Shown: positions 1 through 9,781, numbered from the stretch's first letter. The stretch is DNA of 49,865 nucleotides from Selenomonadaceae bacterium (GCA_017518105.1 JAFWWC010000004.1:1-49865), one strand, 5' to 3'. Notes: generated from the letters alone by a model not told the origin. A program made the numbers and translations.

Positions 1-1967
1 CTGGTTATGAAGTTTCGAGCGATAGCAAGTCTATTACTTACACTGCGGCAGTTGAAGCAACGGATTTATTCACCTTGAGCGGCGTAAAGTCGACTGACGG
101 CATAAAAGTAGAAAATAATGTTGTAATTTTGACTGAATCGAATTTGAACGGCGAAAATATTACTTTGACGGGCGAAAATTATACATTAGCCCTCGACAAA
201 GACTATTCCTCGACGACAACGCCCGCAGGTTTCGACGGTTTAACTTATAAATCGGCAAGCAATACGTCTGGTTATGCAGTTTCAAGCGATAGCAAGTCTA
301 TTACTTACACGTCGGCAGTTGACGCTACGAATTTATTCACATTGAGTGGCGTAAAGACGACTGACGGTATAGAAGTAGAAAATAATGTCGTAACGTTGAC
401 CAAATCGAATCTTAACGGCGCGAACGTCACTTTGACTGGCGATGGTTATACATTAGCGTTGGCAAGTGACGTAGACACGACCAAAGAGACTATTTCGGAA
501 TGGGTAACGCTAAGCGGCGGCAATGTGGCATATCTGGCTGGCGGTTCAGGCGAATATTATTCCTTGGACAGCGCGAATACGACCGTAACTTACAATGCGT
601 CGGTGGCAGGAACAAATAATGTTGAGTTTAGCGGCGTCAAAGGCACTCCAACCTTAAATAACAGTGTCGTAAGCTTTACGGCGGACAATTTCAACGGAAA
701 TGTTAGCGTTATGAGCAATGCTGGCGGCTATTCCTTTGAATTAAGCGGCGATTTTGGAAATAAAACCCTCACTGGCACGGCTAATGCCGACGAGATTACA
801 AACAACGGCTCCCATTTGGTGATAATGGGCGGCGACGGAAATGATTCAATCGTCGGCGGGAATAGTGCTGATATGTTTTTTGGTGACGCTGGAGATGATA
901 AACTCCTCGGCGGCGCAGGAAATGACAGTTTAAGAGGCGGCGACGGAAATGATACTCTTTCTGGCGGTTCGGGTAATGATAAATTATTCAGCGGGGCTGG
1001 AAACGACAGTTTAAGCGGTGGCGACGGAAATGATACGTTTTCTGCTTACACTGGAACCGATAAATTGCTCGGCGGCGCAGGAAATGATAGTTTAAATGGC
1101 GGTGACGGCGATGATACTATCTCCGGCGACACTGGAAACGATAAATTGCTTGGCTACATAGGAAATGACAGCTTAAATGGTGGTTCGGGCGATGATACTC
1201 TTTCTGGTTTCAGTGGAAACGATAAATTGCTCGGTGGCGAAGGAAATGACAGTTTAAGCGGCGGCTCTGGCGATGATACTCTCTCTGGCGGTGACGGCAA
1301 TGATAAATTACTAGGCAACGCAGGAAATGACAGCTTAAGCGGCGGCTCTGGCGATGATACGCTCTCTGGTTACACTGGAAACGATAAATTGCTCGGTGGC
1401 GAAGGAAATGACAGTTTAAGCGGCGGTTCGGGCGATGATACTATCTCCGGCGACACTGGAAACGATAAATTGCTAGGTGGCGCAGGAAATGACAGCTTAA
1501 GCGGCGGCGACGGAGCGGATACACTTTCCGGCGACACTGGAAACGATAAATTGCTTGGCTACATAGGAAATGATAGCTTAAATGGTGGTTCGGGCGATGA
1601 TACGCTCTCTGGCGGCGCGGACGATGATAAATTGCTCGGCGGTTCAGGAAATGACTGCATAAAAGGCGGCACGGGCAATGATTCGCTTTGGGGCGGCACC
1701 GGAAACGATTCACTCTGGGGCGACGCTGGCAACGATACGTTCTACTATGCAAAAGGCGACGGCAAAGACGTTATCTTCGGCTTTGAAGACGGAGATACGC
1801 TCACGCTTGACGGATTGAACTTCACCTCGTCTTATAGCGCGTCTAATGGCACGATTACGCTTACATTCGACAGCGGCTCGATAACGTTTAAAGAATTTAC
1901 CGCTACGACCTTCCACATTGACAACGACACGTACCAAATCAGCGGCTCTAAGCTAAATAAGCAATAA
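1..1967 (+). CDS. RTX-type calcium-binding repeat protein (5' end outside window)
   Basis: The reading frame is open from base 3, so the true start lies upstream; the first in-frame TTG at 75 sits inside a repeat and is not a start. Bases 3 to about 530 carry Thr/Ser/Asn-rich beta repeats with an 89-residue period: GYEVSSDSKSITYT at 3 recurs as GYAVSSDSKSITYT at 270. A diverged third copy follows. Bases 828-1745 are exactly 34 nonapeptides of the GGxGNDxLx type, which in this family bind calcium in a parallel beta-roll. A C-terminal part with GDGKDVIFGFEDGD follows and the protein ends KLNKQ, as in many type I-secreted RTX proteins. It is probably exported and cell-surface or extracellular. 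No type I secretion genes are in view and the substrate or adhesin role is unknown. Confidence 0.9.
   Translation, partial: GYEVSSDSKSITYTAAVEATDLFTLSGVKSTDGIKVENNVVILTESNLNGENITLTGENYTLALDKDYSSTTTPAGFDGLTYKSASNTSGYAVSSDSKSITYTSAVDATNLFTLSGVKTTDGIEVENNVVTLTKSNLNGANVTLTGDGYTLALASDVDTTKETISEWVTLSGGNVAYLAGGSGEYYSLDSANTTVTYNASVAGTNNVEFSGVKGTPTLNNSVVSFTADNFNGNVSVMSNAGGYSFELSGDFGNKTLTGTANADEITNNGSHLVIMGGDGNDSIVGGNSADMFFGDAGDDKLLGGAGNDSLRGGDGNDTLSGGSGNDKLFSGAGNDSLSGGDGNDTFSAYTGTDKLLGGAGNDSLNGGDGDDTISGDTGNDKLLGYIGNDSLNGGSGDDTLSGFSGNDKLLGGEGNDSLSGGSGDDTLSGGDGNDKLLGNAGNDSLSGGSGDDTLSGYTGNDKLLGGEGNDSLSGGSGDDTISGDTGNDKLLGGAGNDSLSGGDGADTLSGDTGNDKLLGYIGNDSLNGGSGDDTLSGGADDDKLLGGSGNDCIKGGTGNDSLWGGTGNDSLWGDAGNDTFYYAKGDGKDVIFGFEDGDTLTLDGLNFTSSYSASNGTITLTFDSGSITFKEFTATTFHIDNDTYQISGSKLNKQ
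3..530 (+). repeat. 267-bp tandem repeat in the RTX gene
   Basis: A segment starting at base 3 recurs at base 270 with about 80-90 percent identity by eye. It encodes an 89-residue unit that contains the shared motif FTLSGVKxTDGIxVENNVV. A weaker third copy follows within 530-760. Confidence 0.8.
828..1745 (+). repeat. RTX nonapeptide array, 34 units in an 81-bp super-repeat
   Basis: The array consists of 34 consecutive 27-bp units. From about unit 3 they alternate in a fixed order of three types (GxxGNDSLS, GGxGDDTLS, GxxGNDKLL), giving an 81-bp, 27-residue higher-order period. The block at 1125-1199 recurs almost base for base at 1530-1604, an offset of 405 bp or five super-repeats. Confidence 0.9.
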
Positions 1968-1987
1968 AACTTCGCGAAAACTCTTTA

Positions 1988-2014
1988 ATCCCGTCAAAGC
2001 GGCGGGATTTTTTT
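1988..2014 (+). terminator. Rho-independent terminator of the RTX gene
   Basis: An ATCCCG/CGGGAT stem is followed by a run of seven T residues, 20 bases after the RTX stop codon. Confidence 0.85.
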
Positions 2015-2060
2015 ATAAGCGGCTTGAGGCTAGGAAATGGAAAAATTTTTAGAAAACAAC

Positions 2061-2088
2061 TTGCATATCGCGCTTGAAATGGTATAAT
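2061..2088 (+). promoter_or_regulatory. eno promoter
   Basis: The -35 box TTGCAT (2061-2066) and a perfect -10 box TATAAT (2083-2088) are separated by 16 bp. Transcription should start near 2095, about 44 bases before the enolase start codon. Confidence 0.8.
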
Positions 2089-2108
2089 GCGGCATAGTTA
2101 GTTTTTAA

Positions 2109-3473
<1,365 letters not shown>

Positions 3474-3505
3474 ATCGTCAGCAACTTAACAATCGACTAA
3501 CAAAA

Positions 3506-3537
3506 GGCACCTCCTCGAACGCGGGGAGGTGTCTTTT
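3506..3537 (+). terminator. eno terminator
   Basis: A CACCTCC/GGAGGTG stem (3508-3514 with 3525-3531) is followed by CTTTTT. It separates eno from the restriction-modification gene. Confidence 0.88.
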
Positions 3538-3557
3538 TCAATTATGGAGGCGAGGCT

Positions 3558-6500
3558 TTGCTCAACGAAAAAAATTTTGCCGCCGCACTCGTTGCAATGA
3601 ACTTCACGCGGCTCAAGGGCAATCGTTACGAAAAATTTTTCGCCGAAAATATCATCATGCGAGCCGACCTTGACAATAAAAAACTTTCATATCCGGTGCA
3701 AGTCAAAGGGCGCGAACATAACACTAAATGCGACGCGGAACACAAAGAAAATCTCGTTGTCTTTGAATGCGTCAATCGCTTGCTCGATAAAGGCTATCGC
3801 CCCGAAGATATTTGGCTGGAAAAAGCTTGGACGCTCGGTCATTCCCCTAAGGGCGGGCGTGCCGATATTTGCGTTTCATTAAACAGGCGGACGTTGTTTA
3901 TCATCGAATGCAAAACTGCTGGCGCGGAATTCAAGCACGAACGCGCCAACATGCTCGCGGACGGCGGACAATTATTTTCCTATTGGCAACAGGAGCAAAG
4001 TTGTCAATGGCTCGTGCTCTACTCTTCCGACTTTGACGACGGCAAACTGACTTTTGAGGCGGCAAGCGTTCCTTGCGGCGAAAAATTTTATCGCGGCGCG
4101 TCGACCGTTCCCGAACGTTTCAGGATTTGGAGCGAGCGTTACGAAAAAAATTTTTTGGACGACGTTATCTTTCACGACGAAACCGTTGCCTATCAAATCG
4201 GCGCGAAGCCCTTACGTAAACGCGACCTTAAAAATTTCGACGATACGAGCCTTGTAAATACGTTCGAGGAAATTTTGCGTCATAATCAAGTTTCCGATAA
4301 GGAGAACGCTTTTAACCGTTTAATCGCGCTGTTTATCGCAAAACTCGTTGACGAAAGCTTAACGCCCGATAGCGGCGAGGTTCAATTCCAATTCAAAGGC
4401 GGCTCTGATACCCACGAAATTTTTCAAGACCGATTGCAACGCCTCTATTCCGACGGCATGAAAAAATTCATGGGCGAAGATATTTTTTATCTGCCTGAAA
4501 ATTATCCTGACAAGTTGTTTGCGAACTTCGGCGACGCGGAGAATCACGGAAATCAAATTCGCGACCTTAAAGAGAATTTCCGCAAGCTCAAGTTTTACAC
4601 GAACAACGCTTTTGCTTTCGTCGACGTGAACAACGATAAACTTTTCTACCTCAACGCCAAAATTCTCAAGGAAGTCGTCGACATATTCCGCAACTATCGG
4701 ATTATCGGCTCGACTGATTTGCAGACGCTCGGCGATTTGTTTGAACAGTTGCTTGATAAGGGATTTAAGCAGAACGAAGGACAATTTTTTACGCCATTGC
4801 CGATAACGCGATTTATTTGGGATAGTCTGCCGCTCGAACGAATTATTTCCGATGAGCCGCCGAAAATTATCGATTATGCGTGCGGCGCGGGGCATTTCCT
4901 CACAGAAGGTTTTCAAGCCGTCAATGATTGCTATCTGCGCCAAAATCGGACGCCGCCTGTTATGTGGGAGCGTGATAAACTTTTTGGCGTGGAAAAGGAT
5001 TATAGACTTGCTCGCGTCTCAAAAATTTCGCTCTTCATGCATGGTGCCGACGAGGGCAAAATCAAATTCGGCGACGGGCTGGAAAATTATCCCGATGAAA
5101 AAATTTCGCCCGCGACTTTCGATATTCTGGTTGCCAATCCGCCCTATTCCGTCAAAGGTTTCAAACTCCACCTGAAGCTTGCCAACGAAGATTTAAAGGT
5201 TCTCGATAAAATTTCCGGCAACGGCTCCGAAATTGAAACGCTCTTTGCTGAAAGAATCGGGCAGCTCGTCAAGGCGCAAGGTGTAGCCGCTGTGATTCTG
5301 CCGAGTTCAATCCTAAACAAGGACGGCAAAAGTTTTATCGCCGCCCGCGAATCGTTGCTGACGAAATTTTTTATTCGCGCCATAGTTCAGCTCGGCAGTA
5401 AGACTTTCGGCGCGACTGGTACCAATACCGCGATAATCTTCCTTGAACGATTTGATGAGCCGCCGAGCTTTATTGCCGACTTCGCGGACGTTGCGGACAC
5501 TATCATTGACGGCAAGATGCCTGGCAGACAGTTCAGCCGCGATATTTTCGATGCCTACTTGCGCAAAATCGGCAAGACCGCCGACGATTACCGCCAATTT
5601 ATCGCCGCCGCCAACGATAAGACGCGCAAGATTGAGTACGAGAAAATTTTTTACTTCGGGCTGACTTATCGACAGACGACGCTGATTATTTCCGCGCCCG
5701 CCGATAATGCCGCTCAAGAAATTTTCCTGGGCTACGGCTGGAGCAATGCTAAAGGTCGCGAAGGCATCGTTCATAAAAAAATCGGCGGAATGCTCTTCGA
5801 TAACAACAATCGCGCCGCTGACAATACCCTTGCCGCCGTAATTCGTGCCGCTTTTGACGGCAAGCAACTCAATCTACCAGGGCTAGAAAAATATTATCGC
5901 TATGTCACGCTGTCCGACTTGCTAGACTTCGACGCCGCCAACTTTACCAAAAAAATCACGCTGTCCGAGATATCTAATGAAACATTGACAACGGGCAGAA
6001 ACTTTCCGACGATAAAACTCGGCAACATTGTCGAAATTAATGTAAAAGCTTTTGACCCATCGAAGACGCCCGAAAAAATTTTTCATTACGTCGACATTGG
6101 TTCGGTTGATTCAGCGACAAATAAGATTGATTTTTCGACCACGGTAACAGGTGCGGCGGCTCCTTCGAGGGCAAGGCGATTGGCTGACAATGGCGATATT
6201 TTAATTTCAACTGTTCGACCGTATCTTAAAAGTTTCGCACGAATCAAAAATGCGCCGTCTGATACTTTGTACTCGACAGGATTCGCCGTGTTGTCAACAA
6301 AAAATCCCGCCGTCGTTACAAATGAATTTATTTACTGCCTGTTTATGGACGACCCGTTATTGATGGCTCAAATGAAGGCTAAGATGTCTAAAGGCTCATA
6401 CCCCAGCATCAATCAAGGCGACTTGCAAAATTTTTATCTGATATTGCCGCCGCTTGATATGCAACGTCAAATCGTCGCCGAATTCAATTCCGTTGACGCT

Positions 6501-7151
6501 CAAATTGCCGCGCAGGACGACACGATTAAAAAGCTCAACGCCGACATTCAAGCAAAGTTCAACGCATTGTTCGAGAGAAAAATTTTTGAGACGCGCACCA
6601 TTAATGAACTGTTCGACTTGCAAATTGGCAAAACTCCTGCGCGAGATAATCTTGCTTATTGGAACAACGGCATTCACAAATGGATTTCGGTCGGCGACAT
6701 GGGCAAGTATGACAGATTGACAGAGGGCACATCGGAAAAAATTTCTCAAGCCGCAGTCGACGCAACGGGTATTAAGCTCGTGCCCGCGCAAACCGTCATC
6801 ATGAGTTTCAAATTAACAATCGGCAGAACGGCGATAACGTCCGAAGAAATTTATACGAACGAGGCTATCGTCGCCTTTCTAAGTAAAACTAAATATCTTA
6901 TCAATGAGGATTATCTGCGGATTTATTTGCAAAAGCATGATTGGAGTCGCGGACAAATGCAGGCAGTCAAAGGGCTAACTCTAAACAAACAAAGTATCGG
7001 ACGCGCTACAATCCCGTTGCCGCCGATTGAATTGCAGGAAAAATTTGCGGCGTATGTGAGGAATTGCGAGGCAATGAAAGAATCAGCGCGGCGACGGCGG
7101 AAGGAATTGATTTCAGAGCGAGCGGCATTGGTTACGAAATATTTCCGATAA
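3558..7151 (+). CDS. Single-chain restriction-modification-specificity enzyme (type IIB/IIG-like)
   Basis: The 1197-residue protein combines three activities. Residues 1-180 hold a PD-(D/E)xK nuclease core, with D103 and the E117-C-K119 signature following a beta strand. Residues about 390-700 form a gamma-type N6-adenine methyltransferase, with SAM motif DYACGAGHF from 439 and catalytic NPPY at 527-530. Residues about 810-1185 resemble a complete HsdS subunit with two target-recognition domains. Each domain ends in a conserved helix spacer, PPLDMQRQIVAEF near 965 and PPIELQEKFAAYV near 1155. This layout matches single-polypeptide type IIB enzymes such as AloI and predicts a bipartite recognition site, cut on both sides. 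The start is TTG with GGAGG seven bases upstream; no in-frame ATG is nearby. No partner gene is present, so it appears self-sufficient. Confidence 0.9.
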   Translation: MLNEKNFAAALVAMNFTRLKGNRYEKFFAENIIMRADLDNKKLSYPVQVKGREHNTKCDAEHKENLVVFECVNRLLDKGYRPEDIWLEKAWTLGHSPKGGRADICVSLNRRTLFIIECKTAGAEFKHERANMLADGGQLFSYWQQEQSCQWLVLYSSDFDDGKLTFEAASVPCGEKFYRGASTVPERFRIWSERYEKNFLDDVIFHDETVAYQIGAKPLRKRDLKNFDDTSLVNTFEEILRHNQVSDKENAFNRLIALFIAKLVDESLTPDSGEVQFQFKGGSDTHEIFQDRLQRLYSDGMKKFMGEDIFYLPENYPDKLFANFGDAENHGNQIRDLKENFRKLKFYTNNAFAFVDVNNDKLFYLNAKILKEVVDIFRNYRIIGSTDLQTLGDLFEQLLDKGFKQNEGQFFTPLPITRFIWDSLPLERIISDEPPKIIDYACGAGHFLTEGFQAVNDCYLRQNRTPPVMWERDKLFGVEKDYRLARVSKISLFMHGADEGKIKFGDGLENYPDEKISPATFDILVANPPYSVKGFKLHLKLANEDLKVLDKISGNGSEIETLFAERIGQLVKAQGVAAVILPSSILNKDGKSFIAARESLLTKFFIRAIVQLGSKTFGATGTNTAIIFLERFDEPPSFIADFADVADTIIDGKMPGRQFSRDIFDAYLRKIGKTADDYRQFIAAANDKTRKIEYEKIFYFGLTYRQTTLIISAPADNAAQEIFLGYGWSNAKGREGIVHKKIGGMLFDNNNRAADNTLAAVIRAAFDGKQLNLPGLEKYYRYVTLSDLLDFDAANFTKKITLSEISNETLTTGRNFPTIKLGNIVEINVKAFDPSKTPEKIFHYVDIGSVDSATNKIDFSTTVTGAAAPSRARRLADNGDILISTVRPYLKSFARIKNAPSDTLYSTGFAVLSTKNPAVVTNEFIYCLFMDDPLLMAQMKAKMSKGSYPSINQGDLQNFYLILPPLDMQRQIVAEFNSVDAQIAAQDDTIKKLNADIQAKFNALFERKIFETRTINELFDLQIGKTPARDNLAYWNNGIHKWISVGDMGKYDRLTEGTSEKISQAAVDATGIKLVPAQTVIMSFKLTIGRTAITSEEIYTNEAIVAFLSKTKYLINEDYLRIYLQKHDWSRGQMQAVKGLTLNKQSIGRATIPLPPIELQEKFAAYVRNCEAMKESARRRRKELISERAALVTKYFR

Positions 7152-7189
7152 ATCTTGCAAAAATTTGGGCGTCATGATATATTTCGGGC

Positions 7190-7220
7190 GTCTCAAGTAA
7201 GAGAACACAAGCGTTATCAT
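7190..7220 (-). pseudogene. Decayed second copy of the small-peptide gene
   Basis: On the minus strand, ATTCCATGATAACGCTT ending near 7209 repeats the start region of the 7416 peptide (ATTCCATGGTAACGCTT). The next bases, TCTTACTTGAGACG (7203-7190), match the 3' flank of the intact copy, TCTTACTTGAAACG (7283-7270). The body of the gene between these two parts is missing, so this looks like an internally deleted remnant next to the restriction gene's 3' end. Confidence 0.5.
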
Positions 7221-7236
7221 GGAATAGTGGCAAAAA

Positions 7237-7263
7237 GAACCCCGAGCTGCGAACTCGGGGTTC
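7237..7263 (-). terminator. Strong hairpin terminator, read leftward
   Basis: A perfect 10-bp stem, GAACCCCGAG with CTCGGGGTTC, has a 7-base loop. On the minus strand it is followed by CTTTTTG, so it best terminates leftward transcription from the small-peptide gene at 7321-7416. It may also stop rightward transcripts from the restriction gene. Confidence 0.75.
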
Positions 7264-7320
7264 AAACGTTTCAAGTAAGATTCTTCGTTTTAAGGATTAG
7301 CGATAACCACGGGCTGTCTG

Positions 7321-7416
7321 TTATCTAAAATGCCTGTCCAGCCACTTGCAAATGAAGTACAAGCTTACACCTGCTACGACATCCGCTGCGACGGTCGCTA
7401 GGAAAAGCGTTACCAT
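7321..7416 (-). CDS. 31-residue hydrophobic peptide (possible toxin-like membrane peptide)
   Basis: ATG at 7416 to TAA at 7321 encodes 31 residues: a hydrophobic stretch TLFLATVAADVVAGVSLYF (3-21), then ICKWLDRHFR. One membrane segment followed by a short charged tail with Trp is the architecture of type I toxin peptides (Fst/Ldr style) and of small unannotated Firmicute membrane peptides; I cannot assign a family. The start codon sits five bases after a hairpin (7422-7452) whose loop holds the only G-rich, ribosome-binding-like sequence (GGGGCG). A strong terminator (7237-7263) follows. A decayed second copy lies at 7190-7220. This unit is separate from the HD gene upstream. Reality of the gene rests on peptide character and duplicated start context. 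Confidence 0.55.
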   Translation of the reverse strand: MVTLFLATVAADVVAGVSLYFICKWLDRHFR

Positions 7417-7421
7417 GGAAT

Positions 7422-7459
7422 AAACCCGCGCCCCATTGCGAGACACGGGTTTTATTTTG
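7422..7459 (+). terminator. Hairpin with T-rich tail between the RM and HD genes
   Basis: An AAACCCG/CGGGTTT stem with a 17-base loop is followed on the plus strand by TTTTATTTTG, giving rightward terminator character. Read leftward, the same hairpin lies directly before the start of the 31-residue peptide, where it could hide the ribosome-binding site. Confidence 0.6.
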
Positions 7460-7468
7460 TGCAAAATT

Positions 7469-8023
7469 TTAAAGTGCCAATTCGTCGGCGCGTTCAGTCA
7501 TGCCTTTAATACAAAGCTCCATTAAAACGCCCAAATCCATTCCCAAATCGTCCGCGCCGCGTTGAATGACTTCGCGATTGCACTTCGCCGCAAATCTTTT
7601 GTCCTTGAACTTCTTTTTGAGGCTTTTAACCGCCATGCCTGCCATCCGCTCTGGACGCATTAACGCATAAGCATGAACAATGCCCGTAAGCTCGTCGACG
7701 GCGAACAGAGACTTTTGGCAATCGGTCGTAGGTTTAATCGTCGCGCCTGTCAAGCCGTAGCCGTGGGAAATTATCGTTTTAATGTCGTCTTCGCTGATTC
7801 CTTCCGGCTCCAAAAGCTCGCGAACGTGTTGGCAGTGCTCTTCGGGGAATTTTTCAAAGTCAACGTCGTGAAGGTAGCCGATTGCTGACCAATGCTCCTT
7901 GTCGCCGCCGAAGTGTTCAGCCAACGCTCCCATAGCTCCTGAAACCGCCGCCGCGTGTACGAATAAATGCGGTTCGGTCGTGTGCTTACGTAAAATTTCC
8001 TTCGCTCGTTCTAAGGTCAACAA
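7469..8023 (-). CDS. HD-domain protein
   Basis: 184 residues with an HD-superfamily metal-binding pattern: H24 in FVHAAAV, the H52-D53 pair in YLHDVDFEKFP, and a later conserved HG (SHGYGLTG). The family contains phosphohydrolases acting on nucleotides or other phosphates; the substrate cannot be told from sequence. It closely resembles the short, stand-alone HD proteins often annotated as hydrolases. It is the last gene of the ridA-ecfA1-ecfA2-glycosyltransferase-HD operon. The TTG start at 8023 lies one base after the glycosyltransferase stop, and its ribosome-binding site AAGGAGAGG lies inside the end of that gene, so translation is coupled. Confidence 0.85.
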   Translation of the reverse strand: MLTLERAKEILRKHTTEPHLFVHAAAVSGAMGALAEHFGGDKEHWSAIGYLHDVDFEKFPEEHCQHVRELLEPEGISEDDIKTIISHGYGLTGATIKPTTDCQKSLFAVDELTGIVHAYALMRPERMAGMAVKSLKKKFKDKRFAAKCNREVIQRGADDLGMDLGVLMELCIKGMTERADELAL

Positions 8024-8024
8024 G

Positions 8025-8963
8025 TCAAATCCTCTCCTTAAACAGTTTTATCAAGTTCATGTGCAGTTCAAAGCTCTTGCGGTTGTTTTTGGCTATCGTG
8101 TCGAGAATCAGCCCGCACGCGAACGACAGCATTGCCGACAACATTAAGAAGCCGCTGACGATTAACGTTGGGAAGCGCGGCACCAATGACGTTTGCAAGT
8201 AGTCGTAGAAGACGGGCACGAACAGTATCAGCGCAAGCAACGCCAGAATCAAGCCGACGACGCCGAAGAACTGCAATGGCTTGTAGTCGCGGTACAGATT
8301 AAAAATCGTCATGATGACTTTCGCGCCGTCAACGTAAGTATTCAGCTTGCTCTCGGAGCCGGTGGGGCGGTCGCGATAATTAACCGTCACAGTCTTAAGC
8401 AAAAGGTTCTTGTCCAAGGCGTGAATCGTCATTTCGGTTTCAATCTCGAAGCCCTTGCTCAGCACGGGAAAACTTTTCACGAACAGCGGACTGAACGCAC
8501 GGTAGCCAGTCATCACGTCGAGTATCGGAGCCTTCGGACGCCAGAACATGTTTATAAACCGACGAACCATGACATTGCCGACGTTGTGGAAGGGTCGCTT
8601 ATTCTCCGTGAAGTACGTAGAGGACAGCCGGTCACCGATAACCATATCCGCGCCGCCCGTCAAGACAGCCTCGCACATTTCGCGGGCGTTCTCGGCAGGA
8701 TAGGTATCGTCGCCGTCAATTATCAGGTAGCAGTCGGCGTCAATCTCTCGGAACATCGTGCGAATCACATTGCCTTTGCCCTGCCGCCTCTCATAGCGAA
8801 CGACCGCGCCCGCCGCCCGTGCAATTTCGTCGGTGCCGTCGGAGGAGTTGTTATCGTAGACATAAATCGTCGCCTCTGGCAACGCCTGCCGATAATCGCG
8901 CACGACCTTGGCAATCGTTTGGCTCTCGTTGTAGCAGGGAATCAGTACGGCTATCTTCGGCAT
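8025..8963 (-). CDS. Family 2 glycosyltransferase, polyprenyl-phosphate type
   Basis: 312 residues. The N-terminal GT-A domain begins IAVLIPCYNES and carries the nucleotide-sugar motifs DNNSSDGT (38-44) and the metal-binding DGDD at 83-86. The C-terminal third has two predicted membrane helices (about 233-260 and 266-295). This is the arrangement of dolichol/undecaprenyl-phosphate mannosyl- or glucosyltransferases that load a lipid carrier at the cytoplasmic face. The sugar is not predictable. It overlaps the ecfA2 end by 13 bases and is followed directly by the HD gene. Why it is coupled to an ECF transporter ATPase pair is not evident. Confidence 0.88.
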   Translation of the reverse strand: MPKIAVLIPCYNESQTIAKVVRDYRQALPEATIYVYDNNSSDGTDEIARAAGAVVRYERRQGKGNVIRTMFREIDADCYLIIDGDDTYPAENAREMCEAVLTGGADMVIGDRLSSTYFTENKRPFHNVGNVMVRRFINMFWRPKAPILDVMTGYRAFSPLFVKSFPVLSKGFEIETEMTIHALDKNLLLKTVTVNYRDRPTGSESKLNTYVDGAKVIMTIFNLYRDYKPLQFFGVVGLILALLALILFVPVFYDYLQTSLVPRFPTLIVSGFLMLSAMLSFACGLILDTIAKNNRKSFELHMNLIKLFKERI

Positions 8964-9781
8964 GAAATCTTCTCCAATCTCTTTAAAATTATTTTCTCCG
9001 CCTCGTCGACGGTTAAGGCTTGCTCGTCTAGGTTTAACGTTCGCAGGAGTTTTGTTATCGGCGGCGGCTCTAGACCTGCGCGGCTTAAAATTTCTTCCTC
9101 GGCGAACAGGTCACGCGGCTTGCCTATGAACAGAACTTTTCCTTGCGCCAAGACGACAACGCGGCTAGCAAGGCGGGCAATGTCTTCCATTGAGTGCGAG
9201 ACTAAAATTATCGTGACGCCCGAACGCCTTACGACGCCGAACAGCTCCTGTAGGAGATTTTTTTTTGCAAGCGGGTCAAGTCCTACGGTCGGCTCGTCTA
9301 GAATTAAATACTTTGGCTTGAGGGCGAGAATCCCCGCGATAGCCACGCGCCGCCGTTGCCCGCCCGATAACTCGAACGGCGAAACCTTTTTTAACGCCGC
9401 GTCCAAGCCGACTTGCCGCATTGCCTCTTCCACACGCGCAGAAGTCTCCGAATCGCTTAAGCCAAAATTTTTCGGTCCGAAGGCAATATCCCGTTCAACC
9501 GTCTCCTCGAAAAGCTGATGTTCAGGATATTGGAAGACAATTCCCACGAGCCGACGAATCTTTTTATCCGCGACGGGCAAGTCGTCAATCGCAATCGTGC
9601 CGCTCGTCAGCTTAATCAGCCCCGCGACCAGTTGAATCAGCGTTGACTTGCCGGAGCCAGTGTGCCCCGCGATAGCCAATACCTCGCCTTCCGCCACGTC
9701 GAACGAAATATTTTCCAGAGCCGTCTTCTCAAAAGGCGTGCCCGTCATGTATGTATAGCTCACATCTTTAACGCTAATCAT
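8951..9781 (-). CDS. ecfA2: ECF transporter ATP-binding subunit EcfA2
   Basis: 276-residue ABC ATPase. Walker A is GHTGSGKST (39-47). The Q-loop segment FQYPEHQLFEETVERDIAFGP is typical of EcfA subunits, followed by LSGGQRRR and Walker B LILDEPTVGLDP. In energy-coupling factor transporters EcfA1 and EcfA2 form the cytosolic ATPase pair, working with EcfT and vitamin or metal-specific S components. It overlaps ecfA1 by four bases (ATGA). The EcfT gene that normally comes next is absent here; a glycosyltransferase takes its place. Confidence 0.94.
   Translation of the reverse strand: MISVKDVSYTYMTGTPFEKTALENISFDVAEGEVLAIAGHTGSGKSTLIQLVAGLIKLTSGTIAIDDLPVADKKIRRLVGIVFQYPEHQLFEETVERDIAFGPKNFGLSDSETSARVEEAMRQVGLDAALKKVSPFELSGGQRRRVAIAGILALKPKYLILDEPTVGLDPLAKKNLLQELFGVVRRSGVTIILVSHSMEDIARLASRVVVLAQGKVLFIGKPRDLFAEEEILSRAGLEPPPITKLLRTLNLDEQALTVDEAEKIILKRLEKISCRR

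Noticed and set aside
828..1745. Regular short repeats considered as a CRISPR or minisatellite array
   Set aside because: The repeats are in frame, encode calcium-binding nonapeptides and have no constant repeat/spacer alternation.
8193..9518. 441-codon plus-strand frame across the glycosyltransferase and ecfA2 genes
   Set aside because: Both opposite-strand genes are unmistakable; this frame has low-complexity, Arg/His/Gln-rich content and no family match.
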